Shown here: positions 25,401 through 40,400 of the stretch, piece after piece
Numbering within the stretch: the stretch's first letter is position 1
How the letters are laid out: each line of letters opens with the position of its first letter
Assembly: GCA_037577475.1 (NCBI GenBank)
Contig: CM075189.1
Location: 17,213,839 to 17,277,838, forward strand
DNA: 64,000 nt
Origin: Chaunax sp. Z400
Lineage: Eukaryota; Chordata; Actinopteri; Lophiiformes; Chaunacidae
Reading direction: 5' to 3'
Translations under genes and position numbers: made by a program
Notes under the pieces: generated by a model
Databases searched by the model: none
What the model was told of the DNA's origin: nothing
The model's input: only the letters and a program-made list of their open reading frames with translations

Positions 25401-28400
25401 AAACCTTGGCTTCGTGTTTTCTGGTAGAACCCCAGACAGCGTGATCATTGAAATGGTAAGTGGGGCAAGACGAGTTTCATGAAAGGCATTCAAGGCTGTT
25501 GTATGGATGTATTCACTCCATGTTTAACATGGGTATCATGATTCTATGGTCCAATGCTTACCAATAGGCCATTACTTTTCCCCTACAGTGGGAGTTTTTG
25601 ACTTAAAAAAAATCTAATTTATTGAATGAATAGTTCATCTTGCCACATATGCTTAATTGGTTATAAAATGGCAAAAATTCAATTTTTTTGATCGTGAGCA
25701 ATTTCCAGGAAACCAGTGGAGACACCAGAAAGTTACCATACCTAACCAATAAAAAATCTGGCACATATCCTGCCATAAAACAGTGGATGGTTATATTTAC
25801 TTTTTGCATGCTTGCACAGATTAAACAACTTAGATATGTATATATTGGCTATGTTTCTATCCTGGCCTAATTCAGCTTGTGTCCCCTCCGAAGCAACAGT
25901 CACCCATTCTGTTGTTCCTGTAATTGGGTAACCTGATGATTGCACTCAAAAGATTGTGGCAAATAAGGCCAGAACAATTTCCATTATTTTCTTCTGCTGA
26001 GAACATCTTGTCTCCAAGATGTTTGCACAATTTCTTAACCTTTATTAGGCCTTTTCAAGCTTTTGGCATAATTTTAATCACTCTGTCTTGTACCTAGCTG
26101 TCTGTACAATTAAGGAAGTTAATTGAATTTTACCTTGTTACTCTCCCTCCATCAGCTTAGTGCAAAGCCATTGATGAATGCATTTAAAGTGCAATTAAGA
26201 ATAATTTGAGTCGGGTGCCAGAGTTGACTTGTGCTACTTAAGATAAGTTGTCTCAGAAGAACACCGGGGTTGAGATGTGCCCTTTTAGACTGTTAACATG
26301 TATGTCTCTTTGGATTTAGCTTGGAACAGAAGAGAAGTACGAACTACTACATGTGCTAGAATTTACAAGGTAAAGTGCATTATTTCTTTCATTAGTTGTT
26401 ATGTGTACAACTGCCATATATTGTAATCTCTGTACAGGCCGTGGGTTGACACACATTTTTTTATTTGCTGTGTGAATCTCAAAAGAGTTATATGATCAGA
26501 CTTGATCATCTTCCTTTTGCCTGTAAGATGTGAGCTGATTAATTGCGTTACCTAGGTGTGAATTCTTGTTCTCTTGAATTTCAGCAGATGCATACTAGCT
26601 CAAACAGTCCTCGGTAATTTGCTGTAACACCTTGTAATGTCTCTCGCTTTCTTTCTCTCTTATCCCACATTCTCTCTCTCTCTTGCCTTTTCTGTCACAG
26701 CACAAGGAAGAGGATGTCAGTCATCATGCGTACCCCATCTGGGAAGATTCGCCTCTACTGCAAAGGAGCCGTGAGTGTCTCTCTCCATGGCAACACATGA
26801 CAGCAAATCATCGTCTACACCAGACGCACGAGTTTCGAACGCTCCCCTCCCCTTGTCACCTCTCCTTCTTGTCAGGAAATCTTTGCAATGAGCAGCAGCT
26901 CTAAAGCCAGATCACAGTATTTCACACGTGTGTCTCTGCGAAAATAAGGGATATACAAACATTATATGTCACGAGAAATGATCTAGAGCTGTGCTGGCTG
27001 GATGCGACAAAATAAAATCATATTTTTGTTGCAATTTAATGATTAGACAACGGGTTATCTTATACTTTGCTATGAGCATCTAATAAAATCTCGTCTGATG
27101 TCGTTCTCTCGGTCATTACCCAGAGCTCGTGACCATAGGTGAGGGTAGGAGCGTAGATTGACAGGTAAATGGAGAGCTTTGACTCGTAGCTTAGCTCCCT
27201 TTTCACCACAACAGACTGATACAGTGTCGGCATCACCGCAGACGCTGCCCCGCCCCGTCTATCAATCTCCTGCTCCATTCTTACCTCACTTGTGAACAAG
27301 ACCCTGAGATACTTGAACTCCTCCACTTGGGGCAGCAACTCATCCCTGACCTGGAGCGAGCAATCCACCCTTTTCCGACTGAAAACCATGGCTTTAGATG
27401 TGGAGGTGCTGATTCTCATTCCAGCTGCTTCACACTCAGCTGCAAACTGTCCCAGTGACAGCCGGTGGTCACAGCATGATGAAGCTAACAGGACCACATC
27501 ATCCGCAAAAAGCAGAGAAGCGATCCGGAGTCCCCCAAACAGGACACCCTAATTGGAATGCTAAGAGCATAATGAACTTTTCCCAGGCTTTTTGAAGCGT
27601 AAGGTTGGGAACTGTTTTACATAGTTAGGGTTCATCCACTGAGTCTTGTTATATAAGTACATTATAAAGACTAGTATATGAAACAAATGCATAATTTTCC
27701 TGTTTTTCTCTTTGCAGGTTTAGTGCTCATGGTTTATTTAATCATCCTATGTTTTATTGTCCCTCTAACAAGATGTTCAGTGTGTCCGTCTATCCGTAAT
27801 GTTGTCCCATTAACTATACATACTAGCCCCACTAAACCCCTTTGCCTTTTGATTTTTGATTGATTTTTAAGGTGCATCTGAAGGTGGTCGTCTTGTTCAG
27901 AGCGCGCTATATCTCGCAAACTATACGTTCTACTGTAGCTTCACTGATCTTAACACATTTATTAAACCATGATATATATAGTTGAGCCTTTTAATATTCT
28001 GAATCTTGCACAAATTTTTTTTTTGTGTTTTCTCTGGAAATTTGATTTGAAGGTGACTCTGAAGGTTGGTCATCTTCTCCATGACATGTAACTGTGTTTT
28101 TAATTGGATAATTATGTCAGTACAAAAAAAAGCTAGAGGGTCATTAAGCTAAGCAGGGTGCAGCAGAAACGGCTGGATCCAACCTGAGATGAAGCCATTT
28201 GCCCAGAAGGCCAAGTCCAGGATGTGACTTTATTTCCTCGCTGGGTTTCAGTATCCAATGAGTGTTTTGTTTCTCTTCAGGATACGGTGATCTATGACCG
28301 TCTGGCAGACAGCTCTAAGTACAAAGAGATCACATTGAAACACCTGGAACAGTTTGCCACTGAGGGTGAGTGGATAAACATCGCCCCCTGTCTGCTAAAA

Positions 28401-31400
28401 GTAAAACATCTTTTATGATGCTACCAATGTACTGAATATGCTCCCCTCATTTCTTTATTATTGCTACCTCTTGATCTTAGAAGTACTTTTCTCTTCCTTA
28501 TACTATGAAATGTCCTCATAGATTATCTGATTAACAGTAAATCCTAATAAGAATACGCAGAAGGATTATTAACCTACAGCAGTGGAGCTGAATTGGACTG
28601 CTTCAGAGCCTCTGCTTTTTGATTTTTATTCATACTGCCCCCTTGTGAGACATAAAGGGTGCAGCACAGATTGTGAAAATCATCCATCGCTGTAGTTTTC
28701 AGAGGACTAAATAAAATATAACTTCCTTTACCTTTCTGCAATAACTAATTACTTGATCTTTCTTACATCTTTTTTGCTTTGAATAAGAATCAAAACAATG
28801 GTCTTATTAAAGTCCGATATTTGGATTTACAACATATTTATGTAAAGATGAAATGCAATTTCAACACAATCACTGAATTTAACCTGCTTGGAAGCACCTG
28901 TATGGGTGGGTTTGCTTTATTACTATCAGTGTTATGTTAGATTCTGGGGAAAGGAATTATATCCTGTCATGTTTTTTCTTTTCCTTTGTTGTTTTGTAGT
29001 TTGTATGACAGAGAAGCACCTCACTGAGTAACAACAACAACAACAACAAAACCTAAAAGAACTACAAATTACTCATGGTGTTTGTAAATGACAAATTGCT
29101 ATCTGTTTTTTCCCCATCAGATTTTGATAAAGCACAATTGAATTAATATATAAAACATAATAAATATGCTCAAGATAGTAAAACCTACATCTAGCCAAAT
29201 AATAGCAAACTGTAAGACATAGTAATTAGCTACTATCCGATGTGTTGTGTTCAACATGGCTCCCAGTTATTTCAAAATGTCTACATAGAAAAGCTTAAGA
29301 AGTAATTTAATGATTGGAGTTCTCACTTCTCATTCATTAGTGTTCCGCCTCCTATACAGAGAGGATCTGAGAGAGCTTCATCTAGTCAACAAACGAGGGC
29401 TCTAAAATGGGGAATGGTTAGAAGTCATGACATCTGACCCACGTGTTTTCCTCTTCCAGGGCTGCGCACTCTGTGCTTTGCAGTGGCGGATGTCAGTGAG
29501 TCATCCTATCAACACTGGCTGGAGATCCACCACAGAGCCTCCACCTCCCTCCAGAACAGAGCCCTAAAACTGGAGGAGAGCTACGAACTGATAGAGAAGG
29601 TGAAATGTATTTACAGTATTCCCTGAACTTTGCCTTGTAGGCGTGACAGCAAACATCTCATCACCTCCGCCAAGGGTGTGTTTTCACCTGCCGTTTGTTT
29701 GTATGGTAGTTGAAAACCATGAAACTGGGTGGAAGGGGTGGAGCATGTGTCAAAGACGAAACCATCACATTTTGGAGTGGATACGAATAAAGATGCAGAT
29801 CCATAATTTTTTTTTTCACCTCCTTTAACATTGTGAGATAGCACCCTTGGAATAGATCTGGATAAAGGCGTGGATCCTTGTTTTTTCTTTAACTTTGCCA
29901 GAACTCTAAGAGCAGCCACCTTTATGGCAGGCATGTCTTCTTGGCATTTGGATTAGGGCTTAATTGAATTTAAAGGGTCTGTTGGGCCTTGGCAGAGAGG
30001 TATGTGCTCTACTGAGTGCCCTTCTAATTATGCAATGCAGTGAGTTTTGCAAGTGAGAGCCAATTTTCTTTATTTTATTACAGGATGCATTTGCTTAATG
30101 TAAGAGGTTTTATGGAAAACCGTTTCTTACGGAACATTTTTGATAAGACTTCTGTGCACTTCAGACTGGGCACAGACTCAAGGCCCCCTGTGGAACCAGT
30201 GAGAGTCGTGCACTCAGACCAGGAAATGTGAATAAGTTCTAAATTGTGTGTTTGTGTGAGAGATTCAGGGTTTCACCAGCAGTTAGAATTGGTTTCCTGT
30301 GAGGTGGGTCTATGTGGAAGTGCTAGTCAAACACAGGAAGCCACGGTCATAAATCAACCACTTGGCATGTTCTTCATGGCTGCTCCTGGCTGCCCAAAAC
30401 AAATGAAGGCAATCAATCATGGAATAAACATAAAAGCTTTCAGCGAGGAAAATGTAATGTGCATTGCTTAATGGGCAGAGCGTGGCACTGATGCTGCCAG
30501 GGTTTGGGATTCATTGCACCTCGGGGCCACCCATTTTTTAGAAATGCTGTAACGCCACATGGGGGCACAATGGAGTCACAGTGAAATTTAAAAGAAAGAG
30601 ACATTACACCACTATATAAACTCAATGAAGTTACTCCTTAATGGCTGCTCAGCTGTGATTATTTAACTGTAGGGAAGTAAATTCCATATTGTTCCACTTT
30701 GATTGGAACTGCTTAATAATACACTTAATAATTTAACTTTATTCCTTTGTTAAGGCTTCAGATGACTCAACAATACAATCATTTACAGTAATGTGCTTTA
30801 GAAAATAGTTAAATAGTTGGTAAAATCGTATTCCTTTGAGTGACCTTTAACCTTTTATTAATCTGTACATGTCAAGTAAACTGCTCCAGTCTCTCAAGGA
30901 AATGTTTCTCATTAACTTTACTGATTGGTTAAAGCTTAAGTTATTATTTCTGGACTACTTGCTCTTCAGCTCAACCAATTACCAGTAAGTGGACAGGATT
31001 TTCCAGGAAGACCATCAGGAGGCCAGTGTTAAATGCAACATACACAAACATCTAGTGTTCTGCACTGCTGCCAGTTTGCTAAGTTATAACTTTTTTTTTT
31101 TGTCCTGCACATCAGGAGCACAAAGTATTAAGTCAGGTGTCGTCAGAGATGTCATCGTCTGGCCTAGTGGCTGGTTGTTATAGTCCCACCCTTTCTTGGG
31201 GGTTTGAATCCTGATCCTGTGTCATAATACACAAAGGGGGGCCAATTACCAACATCCACAAGAACATCATTAAAGCAAATGGGGGCTCATCAGGTATAGT
31301 CCTGTTCCTCCTCAGACACAGTTTTCCATCCTGTGTGGTTCCAAATGATCAGAGAGAACACAGCTACGGATGTTCAGGCAACAGGGCTCAGGTCACGACT

Positions 31401-34400
31401 TCAAGGGCTTCCTCTGCTGCTGACGTCTGTCTCCCATCTACCCCTGGGGCTTGTCAAATCTTTGACCCTGTTGTGCCCCCCCCCCCCCTATGTGAGCCCA
31501 CAAACCAGCCCGACAGAGCCACCTAGTTTCCTGGGAAAAAACGGACGGGATTTTGTGGCTGTGCTTGTGTGGGAGAGGTGTGGTGTCTGTAGATGCGCAC
31601 AAACACAGGCATAGCAGCATATCCAACACCAATAAAAGCCAGTAGCAATTTTTGTGGTGATAAACAAGAGCAGCTGACGAAAACACAAAACCAAACCAGC
31701 TCACATGTTTCTCTGACACATGATGCTTTGAAGGGCTTCCTCTAATGTAATCGCAACTTACTTTTACTTATTCTTTTCCTCATTTCTCCTCTAGAACCTG
31801 CAGCTGCTGGGGGCCACAGCCATAGAGGACAAACTCCAAGATAAGGTGCCAGAGACCATTGAGACTCTGATGAAAGCAGACATCAAGATCTGGATCCTGA
31901 CAGGGGACAAACAGGAAACGGCTATTAATATTGGTAAGACGCAGGGACCGTAAGACGGCTTTGCCTCTGACGTGTGTCAAAACTGTTGTTTTGTTTCATC
32001 ACTAAAATAATGATACAACCAGTAGAAGCAGCGTCTTACAGCTACTGCAGTCGGTCCTGTGGTCATTCTTCAGCCAGCAAGACAAACAAGCGCTTACATA
32101 CCGGACTCCCCCAGAGGTTTTAGCCTTGCAGATGTTATCAGACAGGTGAATGACCAACACTGGTCCACCAGTTCCATTTCAGTTTCCTTAATTGGCCCCG
32201 GAATTACAGCTCTTTAGATGTGGCCAAACACTACAGACGGATCAGCTTTGAATACAGCCAAGGTTTAAACAGAAAAATAGATATGAAAAGAGCCTCCGTT
32301 TGTGGCTTTACCTACCACTGAGGCCTGACTGAATCAGCCCTTTGTGACCGCTGTGCCCAGATGTGAGGGAGCTCTGCCGAAGCACACGCTCCCTCGAAGT
32401 ATTTTTACAGGTCCGCTGCTTGACTAAATCAATCTGTAAAATCTCTGCTCAATATTGACTTTGTTTTTTACTATTTTCCTCGCCGAAAGATGATCCCCCA
32501 TTGCCAGGGTTAACGGTGCACCTTTTGCCACATTTCATTTAGATTTTTCTACTTCCCAAGGAGTTTACTTTGGCATATTTTCACATATTTCTCATATTGA
32601 AGCACGGTAGAACCATTTGATATGAAGCCGTAACGACTGTCATTGTTTTCAGTTTGTTCCTAATCCTCAACCATCATGACATAAGGTACAGCGGAGGAAG
32701 GAGCAGTGTTTGCTCTGGGATGTGTTTCTAGTGCTGTGAGCAGTTTATGGAAGGGAATTTGAATGTACACGATGCTTAGGAAAGGTCAGGGTCGCAATTC
32801 AATGAAATGAAAGTGCACGCTCTGCAGATTGTTCGTGAGCACTACTTACTTCGCTGAAGATGCCACATATTACAAGCGCATAAATAGTCCTGTATTCAGT
32901 GCATCATCCCCTGAAGCAGAGAGACATGAGAGAGTGAAAACAACCCTGTGTCTGCCTACAAATATATGAACCCCAATGATACCTACCCTCCCAGCTACCA
33001 TCTCATTTATTTCATGTCCCCCTTCTTCCTACGCCCCAAAATCCTAGTTGCACTACAGATTACCCTCTGTAGGTTAACATCGGATCTTTACAGTAATTGT
33101 TGCTCACTTTGCAACATTTGAGATGACCCTGATTTGTGTGTCCCTGTTCCACATTCCTCAAGTCCTGTGGGAGCAGTGTTGAGTTCCGCCTGAGACGGAG
33201 AAAGGCCAGGAATTCAACTTTCTTTGGTGAAATAAAAAAGGGCAGTTTGGCCGCAGTCAAATGAGCTGAAGGTAAACACATTAAGCGGAAGGCCTGTGGC
33301 TAGAATTGACGAGGGGGAAGGGAGTATAGATGTTGTGTTTAGATGGGGAGACATTTTCCTCACATTGGCAAATTTTTGGATTTTTGCACCTTTGCACTTA
33401 AGAAAACAATCTGCCAGACCCAGACCCCAACCCTGTTTGGGTTTGACTCTGGAGGTGAAACCCTCTCATTTCCTCATGCAACACCCCACCCCACCTCCAA
33501 CTCCTGTGTGTACTATTGTACAACTGTTTGACTGTGACTGCGTGTTTTGTGTGTTTTTAGTGCATAATCTTATCTCAGTTTCACTCACTCGGAAGAAACT
33601 AAAATCTCTTTCTAGACAGAAACAAAGTGTTGAAGCCCACAAATACTCCTGTTTCTATACTTCAGATGGCAGCCTCCTCACACAGCTGTAGTTTTAAACT
33701 GAAAGCTTCGGTCCCGATTTGTGAAACATTTATGTTTTCCCCAACCGGAAGCCGCCTCTACCGTCTCGCTGGTGACCCTGAGCATCTGTCCGGGCCAAGA
33801 GCTGCAGGGTTTGCTCCCCAGAGAACAATGTTCAATAACCTGTAGTTGTAACTCCTTATTAAAGAGGAAACTGACAAACCTTTAAATATATTGCTTCATA
33901 ATGTAGTGTCCCCCCTTTTTTAAAAATTTTGTGTACTGCTTTTTTATTTTTTGTTTTATCCCCAGGAGATAAGTTGTCAAGCTAAAAGGGGTCATTAAAC
34001 TACAATTTGACGTTTGATGTATCAATTGAGTGGTAATTTAATTCATGTAAAGTCATTCCTGCCTGCCTACATCCTTATTTTCCGGTCTTTTCAAGTCTAA
34101 TATATTTACTCTATAAAACACATAATTAAATATTTGTTTTTCTTTCTTCATGTAGGACATTCCTGCAAACTCCTAACCAAGAACATGGGCATGCTTGTGA
34201 TCAATGAAGACACTCTTGATGTGAGTATTTTAGCTTCTTGCTTCCTCTCAAGATTGCCAGACTTCCTTGCATACAGAACTAAAAACCTCACCAAAGCACA
34301 TTTTATTAAGATGTTTAGTTCTTTTACACATAACACATCTTTTCTTGGATCATTTTATTCAACTTAAGTAAGAGATAACGCCTGATGAGTCCATAATCAC

Positions 34401-37400
34401 ACATTATTGGGCACTCTGCAGCCAATCAGAATCAAAGTTATCTAATTATCATCTGCTTCATGCTGCATCTTCTGGGTTTTCAGCTCAGCACCTGTTTAAT
34501 ATGCAGTATTTTTACAGGCCCACATTGAAAACTCTTTCCATTTTGTCTTAAACGATTAAAACAATTACTTACAAATATTTGTTTACTGATCTTGAGGGCA
34601 GAAATATAACATCATGAGGACATCGTTGAGTGTAATTATCCCCCGATCTCATCACCCAATCCTCGTAAAGCAATTTAAAAATTGAACAGGAAGCCTTCCA
34701 CAAAAAACAACCACCACACATCCCAAGTCAGCCTTTAACATGTTTAAGAGACCCTGCAGAGAAGTCCATTGACCCCCGGCAGGAGAGCCTTGTCTGTTGT
34801 TTCTGAGACTGAAAAGGGTCCCTGCACTTCCAGCAGGAGAAAGCTAAACCGAGGAGCCACAGATGGAAGAGAAACTAGGACTGGGTTTCGCTTGTTGGTC
34901 TAGAAGGGGGTGTCTGGGTTCGGAGGAGGTGGATGAAAGTGGGGGAAAGCAGCAGAGGAGTGTTTTGGGGGCGATGACGGACGGCCTTCACTCTGTCAGC
35001 CAGTCGTTCAGCGTGATAAATGAAGTTGAGGTAGAAATTCGGGGTCGGTGCATTCATAAAGCACACGGGCCGGCACTTTGAAATGTCAACTCCGATTCTC
35101 CTGTGGTTGAGCAGATGCTTACATAAGGCAGTTTGTTAAAACACAACGGGAGAAACCTCTCCACCAAGACTGAGGAGGCACAGAGAACACGGGGCCTGGC
35201 AACAGGGCTGGTAATTCTGAGTGCTCTGGTGCTGCAAAAGGGAATAATTGGAGCATGCTGTGCTGCTATGTTCAGAAATGGTTAACAAAGAGGACAAAGT
35301 TGTAGACATCCTCTCTAGTAAATCATAAACTGAGATCCTAAAGTGAAACTTGTTTTCCAGTCGGCATGTTTAATCATTTGGAGAGCGGACGGCGCTAATT
35401 GAGAATGATTATATTAGTCTTTTTTCAAGTCATCATAGGTAGATGGGGCTTATTATAATCATTTTATCATAAAATATATTATTTTTCTGTATTTTATTAT
35501 TATAAAATGATGAAAACTGATTAAATGTGTTTTTATGGTATTCGTAGAAACAACCATGTTAAACAGTTCTTGCTTAGGAGTTCTTTCAGTGAGACACGTA
35601 TCATCACACTAAGCTGGAGCATCCCCTTTTTTTCGAGTGTCTCCAAAAGTAAGATAGATGATGACATTACTTCTAAACAAATGTCCAGATTCCACATCAT
35701 GAATGTCACGTCCTGTTTTCTATATCATTCAAAGGGCCTATATCAACAATGGAGCTCAGTCCTTATGGAAAGCTCTTGTGGATTTCTGAATGGACACCAC
35801 ATACACATTCCAAAACCAAACACTAGCCAGTCAGATCAGGCTAAACTGTTCATTACAGCCATAACAAAGAGGCTTTAGGAGGAGACATATTGCATTAGTG
35901 CTAAAATTCCTCAGTGGAAATTAGGGGGGAAATGGCCTCCCTACTTGAGGAAATGGCCAACTTTGCTTATCACACTGTGATGAATAGATTGTGCCCTAAA
36001 CAGAGTGATTTTTTTCTCTTATACATATGGAATTCTGGCTTAAACAAAGCACACACACACACACACACACACACATAAACTGAACCCTCTTGAGATGTCA
36101 TCTGAAATCACTCTCTTCCTGCGATGTAGAGGCTGTCTTTGTTGGCCCTGTGCTGCAATATAGATATCAAAACCTGTCCATTCTGACCCATGCTTCTCTC
36201 CCCCTCGCTCACAAACACACTCAAGCCTGCCCACTGCTCACCATCTCGTGCTGTTTTACAGACCCCTTAAGGGGATGGTTAAGTCCTGGCAGCTGCGTTC
36301 TGCTTCTATCCTCTTTGCTCAGTTTCTCTCCTCTGTTAATCCATCATCTCTTTCTGTGCATGTCTGTCACTGTCCCTTCTCTCACTTTGTGTGAAACGTT
36401 AAGCCCCTTTCTCCAAATATTTCTTTTTGAGATGGGGTTACAGAGTTGTGTTATGCCAAGCACCGTTGCATGGTCCCCTTGGTACGATCCGACTGCTTTG
36501 ACATATCTGACCTTGACATCAGGCCGGACCCCTGCCTCTCTCACGGCTGCTAATGGCCACCACCTCTTAATGATCACCACTGTTTGAGCATCTGCTTGGC
36601 CTATTAGGGTTGATACCTTGCATTGTATCATTGCTTTCTATCTATATCCATTTAAGTTTCGCTTATTTTTCCTGTACATTTTTTAGAAAAGTGCCATTAA
36701 GGATATTATTTTATTGCAAGAAATGCTCCTGTTACAACCCTGGAAATATTTGAAGTTCAAAAATATTTGTTGCTTTAAAAAAAAGAAATATTAAATACAT
36801 GTCATACCGTCCCTCAGACAGTAGTTACAAACAGAAATGTGCTGTATTTATTAATGGTTTCACCATCTGTGGGAAAGATGGTTGAATCATTAACACAACG
36901 ATGATCTCACCACTTTATTCATCCAGTCCACATGCCCCTCTACCAGGGCAGCTAATCCTCTTGTCTGTCTCATATTTGTGACTTTTCATCACCACCCATC
37001 ATCATAACTGTATATACCGTATAAGCACACATGATCCATTTTCAGAACTTGTCTATATCATCACCTCACGCCGCCAGGATCTGTGCGTAATAAGCACGGG
37101 AAACATAATAAATAACTTGACTATTAAGAGCAGCTGCTGTGCAGCAGTTTGGGATTAGCAAGAAGAGTGGACAGACCTGTGTCATCTCTTTAACACTGAT
37201 ATGTGGTGGATGTGGAGTGGAAAGAAATATCTCAATATCAACGACTGTTGTGTCTTTGGTGTTGCACTGCATGTTGTGGTCACAATATTGTAATGAACAT
37301 ATGGTGTTTCATTGTTAAATCTTTAAAATGCATTATACAAGTAGAGAGGAAGACATTTCTTGCAGGTCCTATTGTGGTAGATGAAAATCTTAAATATTGT

Positions 37401-40400
37401 AGTAGGGGGGGATCTGTGGTTCAGTATCATTCCATTTGTCCATTTATCATAACCCTTTGATTAAAAGAGAGAACCATTTTAGCCATTTCTTTTTCCCTGA
37501 AATGTCTTATTTCCCCCCAAAACAATTCCAAACCCAGACACTTCTTTGGAACTGAGGACAAAGATTCCAAAGGAGTTGTGGTGAAATAGTAGAGGAAATA
37601 AAGTGATTTAAAGTGCAGTTGTTTCTAATAAAGCACAAGATATATTGTCATACTTTTTAGAAAAAATATTTTCTTACCCTCCATCATTTTATCTAAGCTC
37701 ACCACTAAAGGCTTGAAATTATGCTGACTCATTACAATAATCTGCTAACCTTCACGACATGTGTTCTACCACTCAGAGAACAAGGGAAACACTCAGCCAC
37801 CACTGCGGGATGCTGGGAGATGCCCTATACAAGGAAAACGATTTTGCTCTCATTATTGATGGGAAGACCCTCAAATACGCCCTCACATTCGGAGTGCGAC
37901 AGTATTTCCTGGACCTCGCTCTGTCCTGTAAAGCTGTCATATGCTGCAGGTAAGATTTACACCTAAGACAATAAAATAAACCTGAGACAATAAATTCCAC
38001 AGACCAAAGTGAAATAATAAAGACAGTGTTCTTATCTCAACGACATTTATGTACTAAATCTGGTTCCACTTGAAATGAGTAGTTGGAATAAGTTAAATGT
38101 CAGCATATAATACTGTACACTACTCACAAAGGGACGTCATTTTCCTTTATCCACCTTAATGCTGCCGATAAGAAAGTGGCCAAATATGTATGTAGAAATG
38201 GAAAATTGCTAAATTTTCCACATTTTTACTGAAATCACTCATTTCACAAGAACTGAATCGATTTGTAATCTGTTGTTCCTCAAAACAAGATACAGACACT
38301 GTTATATAGGCTCTACTAACAGTACAAAGTTGACCTTGTTATAGAATCTCTTTAATGCTGCCAAAGAGAAATCGTATGGCTGTGACCATTATAAGAAAGA
38401 AGGCATAGTGAGACGTCCATATAGGGCTGTATTTAATGATCTATTGATTGATCCTTTTGTCTATACAGGGTAATCAAATAAACATCACAAAATCTCAGCA
38501 CATACTGGTGTCATAGAATTTGCCTGTTTTGTCAGACCAATAACCTAAAACCTTTTTAATCGTATATGAAACAGAGAATAACATCAAGTCCTCCCTAAAT
38601 GAGAAGCTGAAGGTAACCAGTGTTGGGCATTTTTACTTAAAAATACTTGGAACTAAAATGAAAACTCTATGGTTGAACTACAAAGTAGTGTTTCAGCTCA
38701 AAGAGTGATTTTATGTCAGTATTCTAAAAAGTGTTATAAATTTAAATGGCAACTTTTCAACATTATGTAGGTACAGTGTTGACCTACCCAGACCACATAA
38801 ATAATAGGAAGTACTTAAGTACTTAAGCGACCATGGCGGGGTCCGAGCCCAGAAGTCAGCACCATGTTTTCAAAACAACAGCAAACCTTGTGACTCAGTG
38901 CATTACGTCAAAATGTTATTTATTTTCCCCCCCGCCTCTACCTGCCTTTGCCGTGTGCATACTCTGTGGGCACCAAGAGACACCGGGAGATGAATGAGGC
39001 CTCTTAAACCACAGAGAACATAAACATTAACAGTTTCACAGCTTAAAACAGACATGCAGTTTATGACATCATCTCTGGAGACTCTGTACTGTACGCTACC
39101 CCCAATCCTCTGGTGCACCAAGAGGAAGCGCCTGTGTGAGAGGCTACAGACTTTCCTGTCAGTGAGGCTATAAAGTCAAGTTTGAAGACTTGTAAAAGAG
39201 TTAAAAGATGCTGCCTGACCATCGCCTGGTGATTGTCTTGTAAAAAAAACACTTACATTGCTACTGTTGGTGCATTGCATATACATAAATACCCTCATTG
39301 AAATGTCCATGTTTTATTGTATCGTCCCGACAGGATCATTGTCACTCGCGCTGACAGCTGGAATCAAGTAAAAGATGTATTTTCAGAATTTACCAGATTG
39401 TCCAACCTCCTCGCTGACTTTTTTCCAAGCCTTTTCTTTTCCATTGGATCTCAGTAGTCAAAAAAGTTAATGTCGTACAACTCCTGGTTTCCATATACAG
39501 CTATGTTCGACTGAATTCCGGATTCGTGACGTCTGGAGAATATCAATGCTGATAGGCTTTCGCGACACAGCATGACGCAAATTTATCACCAAGTTGAAAA
39601 ATGTTCATGTCGTGCAAAGACGCAACTTACGAACATTTTGCATCTTTGTTGTCATGCCATGTGCATCGCCCAGCGCAAATTCTCATCTGCTCCTCCTACT
39701 GATCACCTGTGGATAATCAAGGAGTTTGAATTGATTGTAATAATACCTGTGCGATCCTACTTTTAAATACTTAGTATTGTGGCAAAAGACAAAGGAAACA
39801 TTCCATGCAACTTAACCATATGGTGATTGAGAAGTACAAGTCAAGGTGATGAATGTAAGAAAATATCAAAGTCTCCGAACATCAACTGGAGTATCCATTT
39901 AGAAATGGAAAGGGTACAGTACAGCCGTCAGTCTGCCTAGAATAGGATGTCCTATTGGAGGCCACCAAGAGACCAATGACAACTTAAAGGAGTTAAAAGT
40001 TTCAAAGGCTAGGGATGGCATTGCATGCATGAAGCCACATTAAATGTGCCTGATTCAATAGAAAGACAAAGACCTGAAAACTTAAGGGGTGGATACTTTT
40101 TATAGGAACTGTAGACACAGATGTGGTTCCTCCTGTAGGCATTGTGTCACTTGCAGCCGCTTTACCTGACAGGAGCGTGCCCATGAAAATCTCGCCTTCC
40201 TTCACACATTGTCCAACCAGCAGGAGTTGGCTAGAGCTGCCACAGAGACACAAGCCTTTTTTGGCTTCTCTTAATCAAAGAAAGAAATCAAATCAGTCAA
40301 ATCCAATTGAAGCAATGCTACTGTGGATTAAATGTAGTCTTTTCATGTACTTTTTCCCTTTGCCACCTGGTCCCTGTTTCTTTCTAACTCTTAAAGAAAT

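Larger units (their letters stand above)
29600..31794 (+). other. Intron 19 (2.2 kb)
   Basis: It contains a fish dispersed repeat (29655-29905), two tRNA-like segments (about 30461-30530 and 31155-31215) and a C run (31476-31488). Confidence 0.75.

Noticed and set aside
30461..30530. tRNA-like segment in intron 19
   Set aside because: The B-box is interrupted and no cloverleaf forms; too weak to list as a feature.
36090..36587. 165-codon plus-strand open frame in intron 21
   Set aside because: No recognisable domain, low-complexity Ser/Leu-rich composition and no splice context linking it to the gene.
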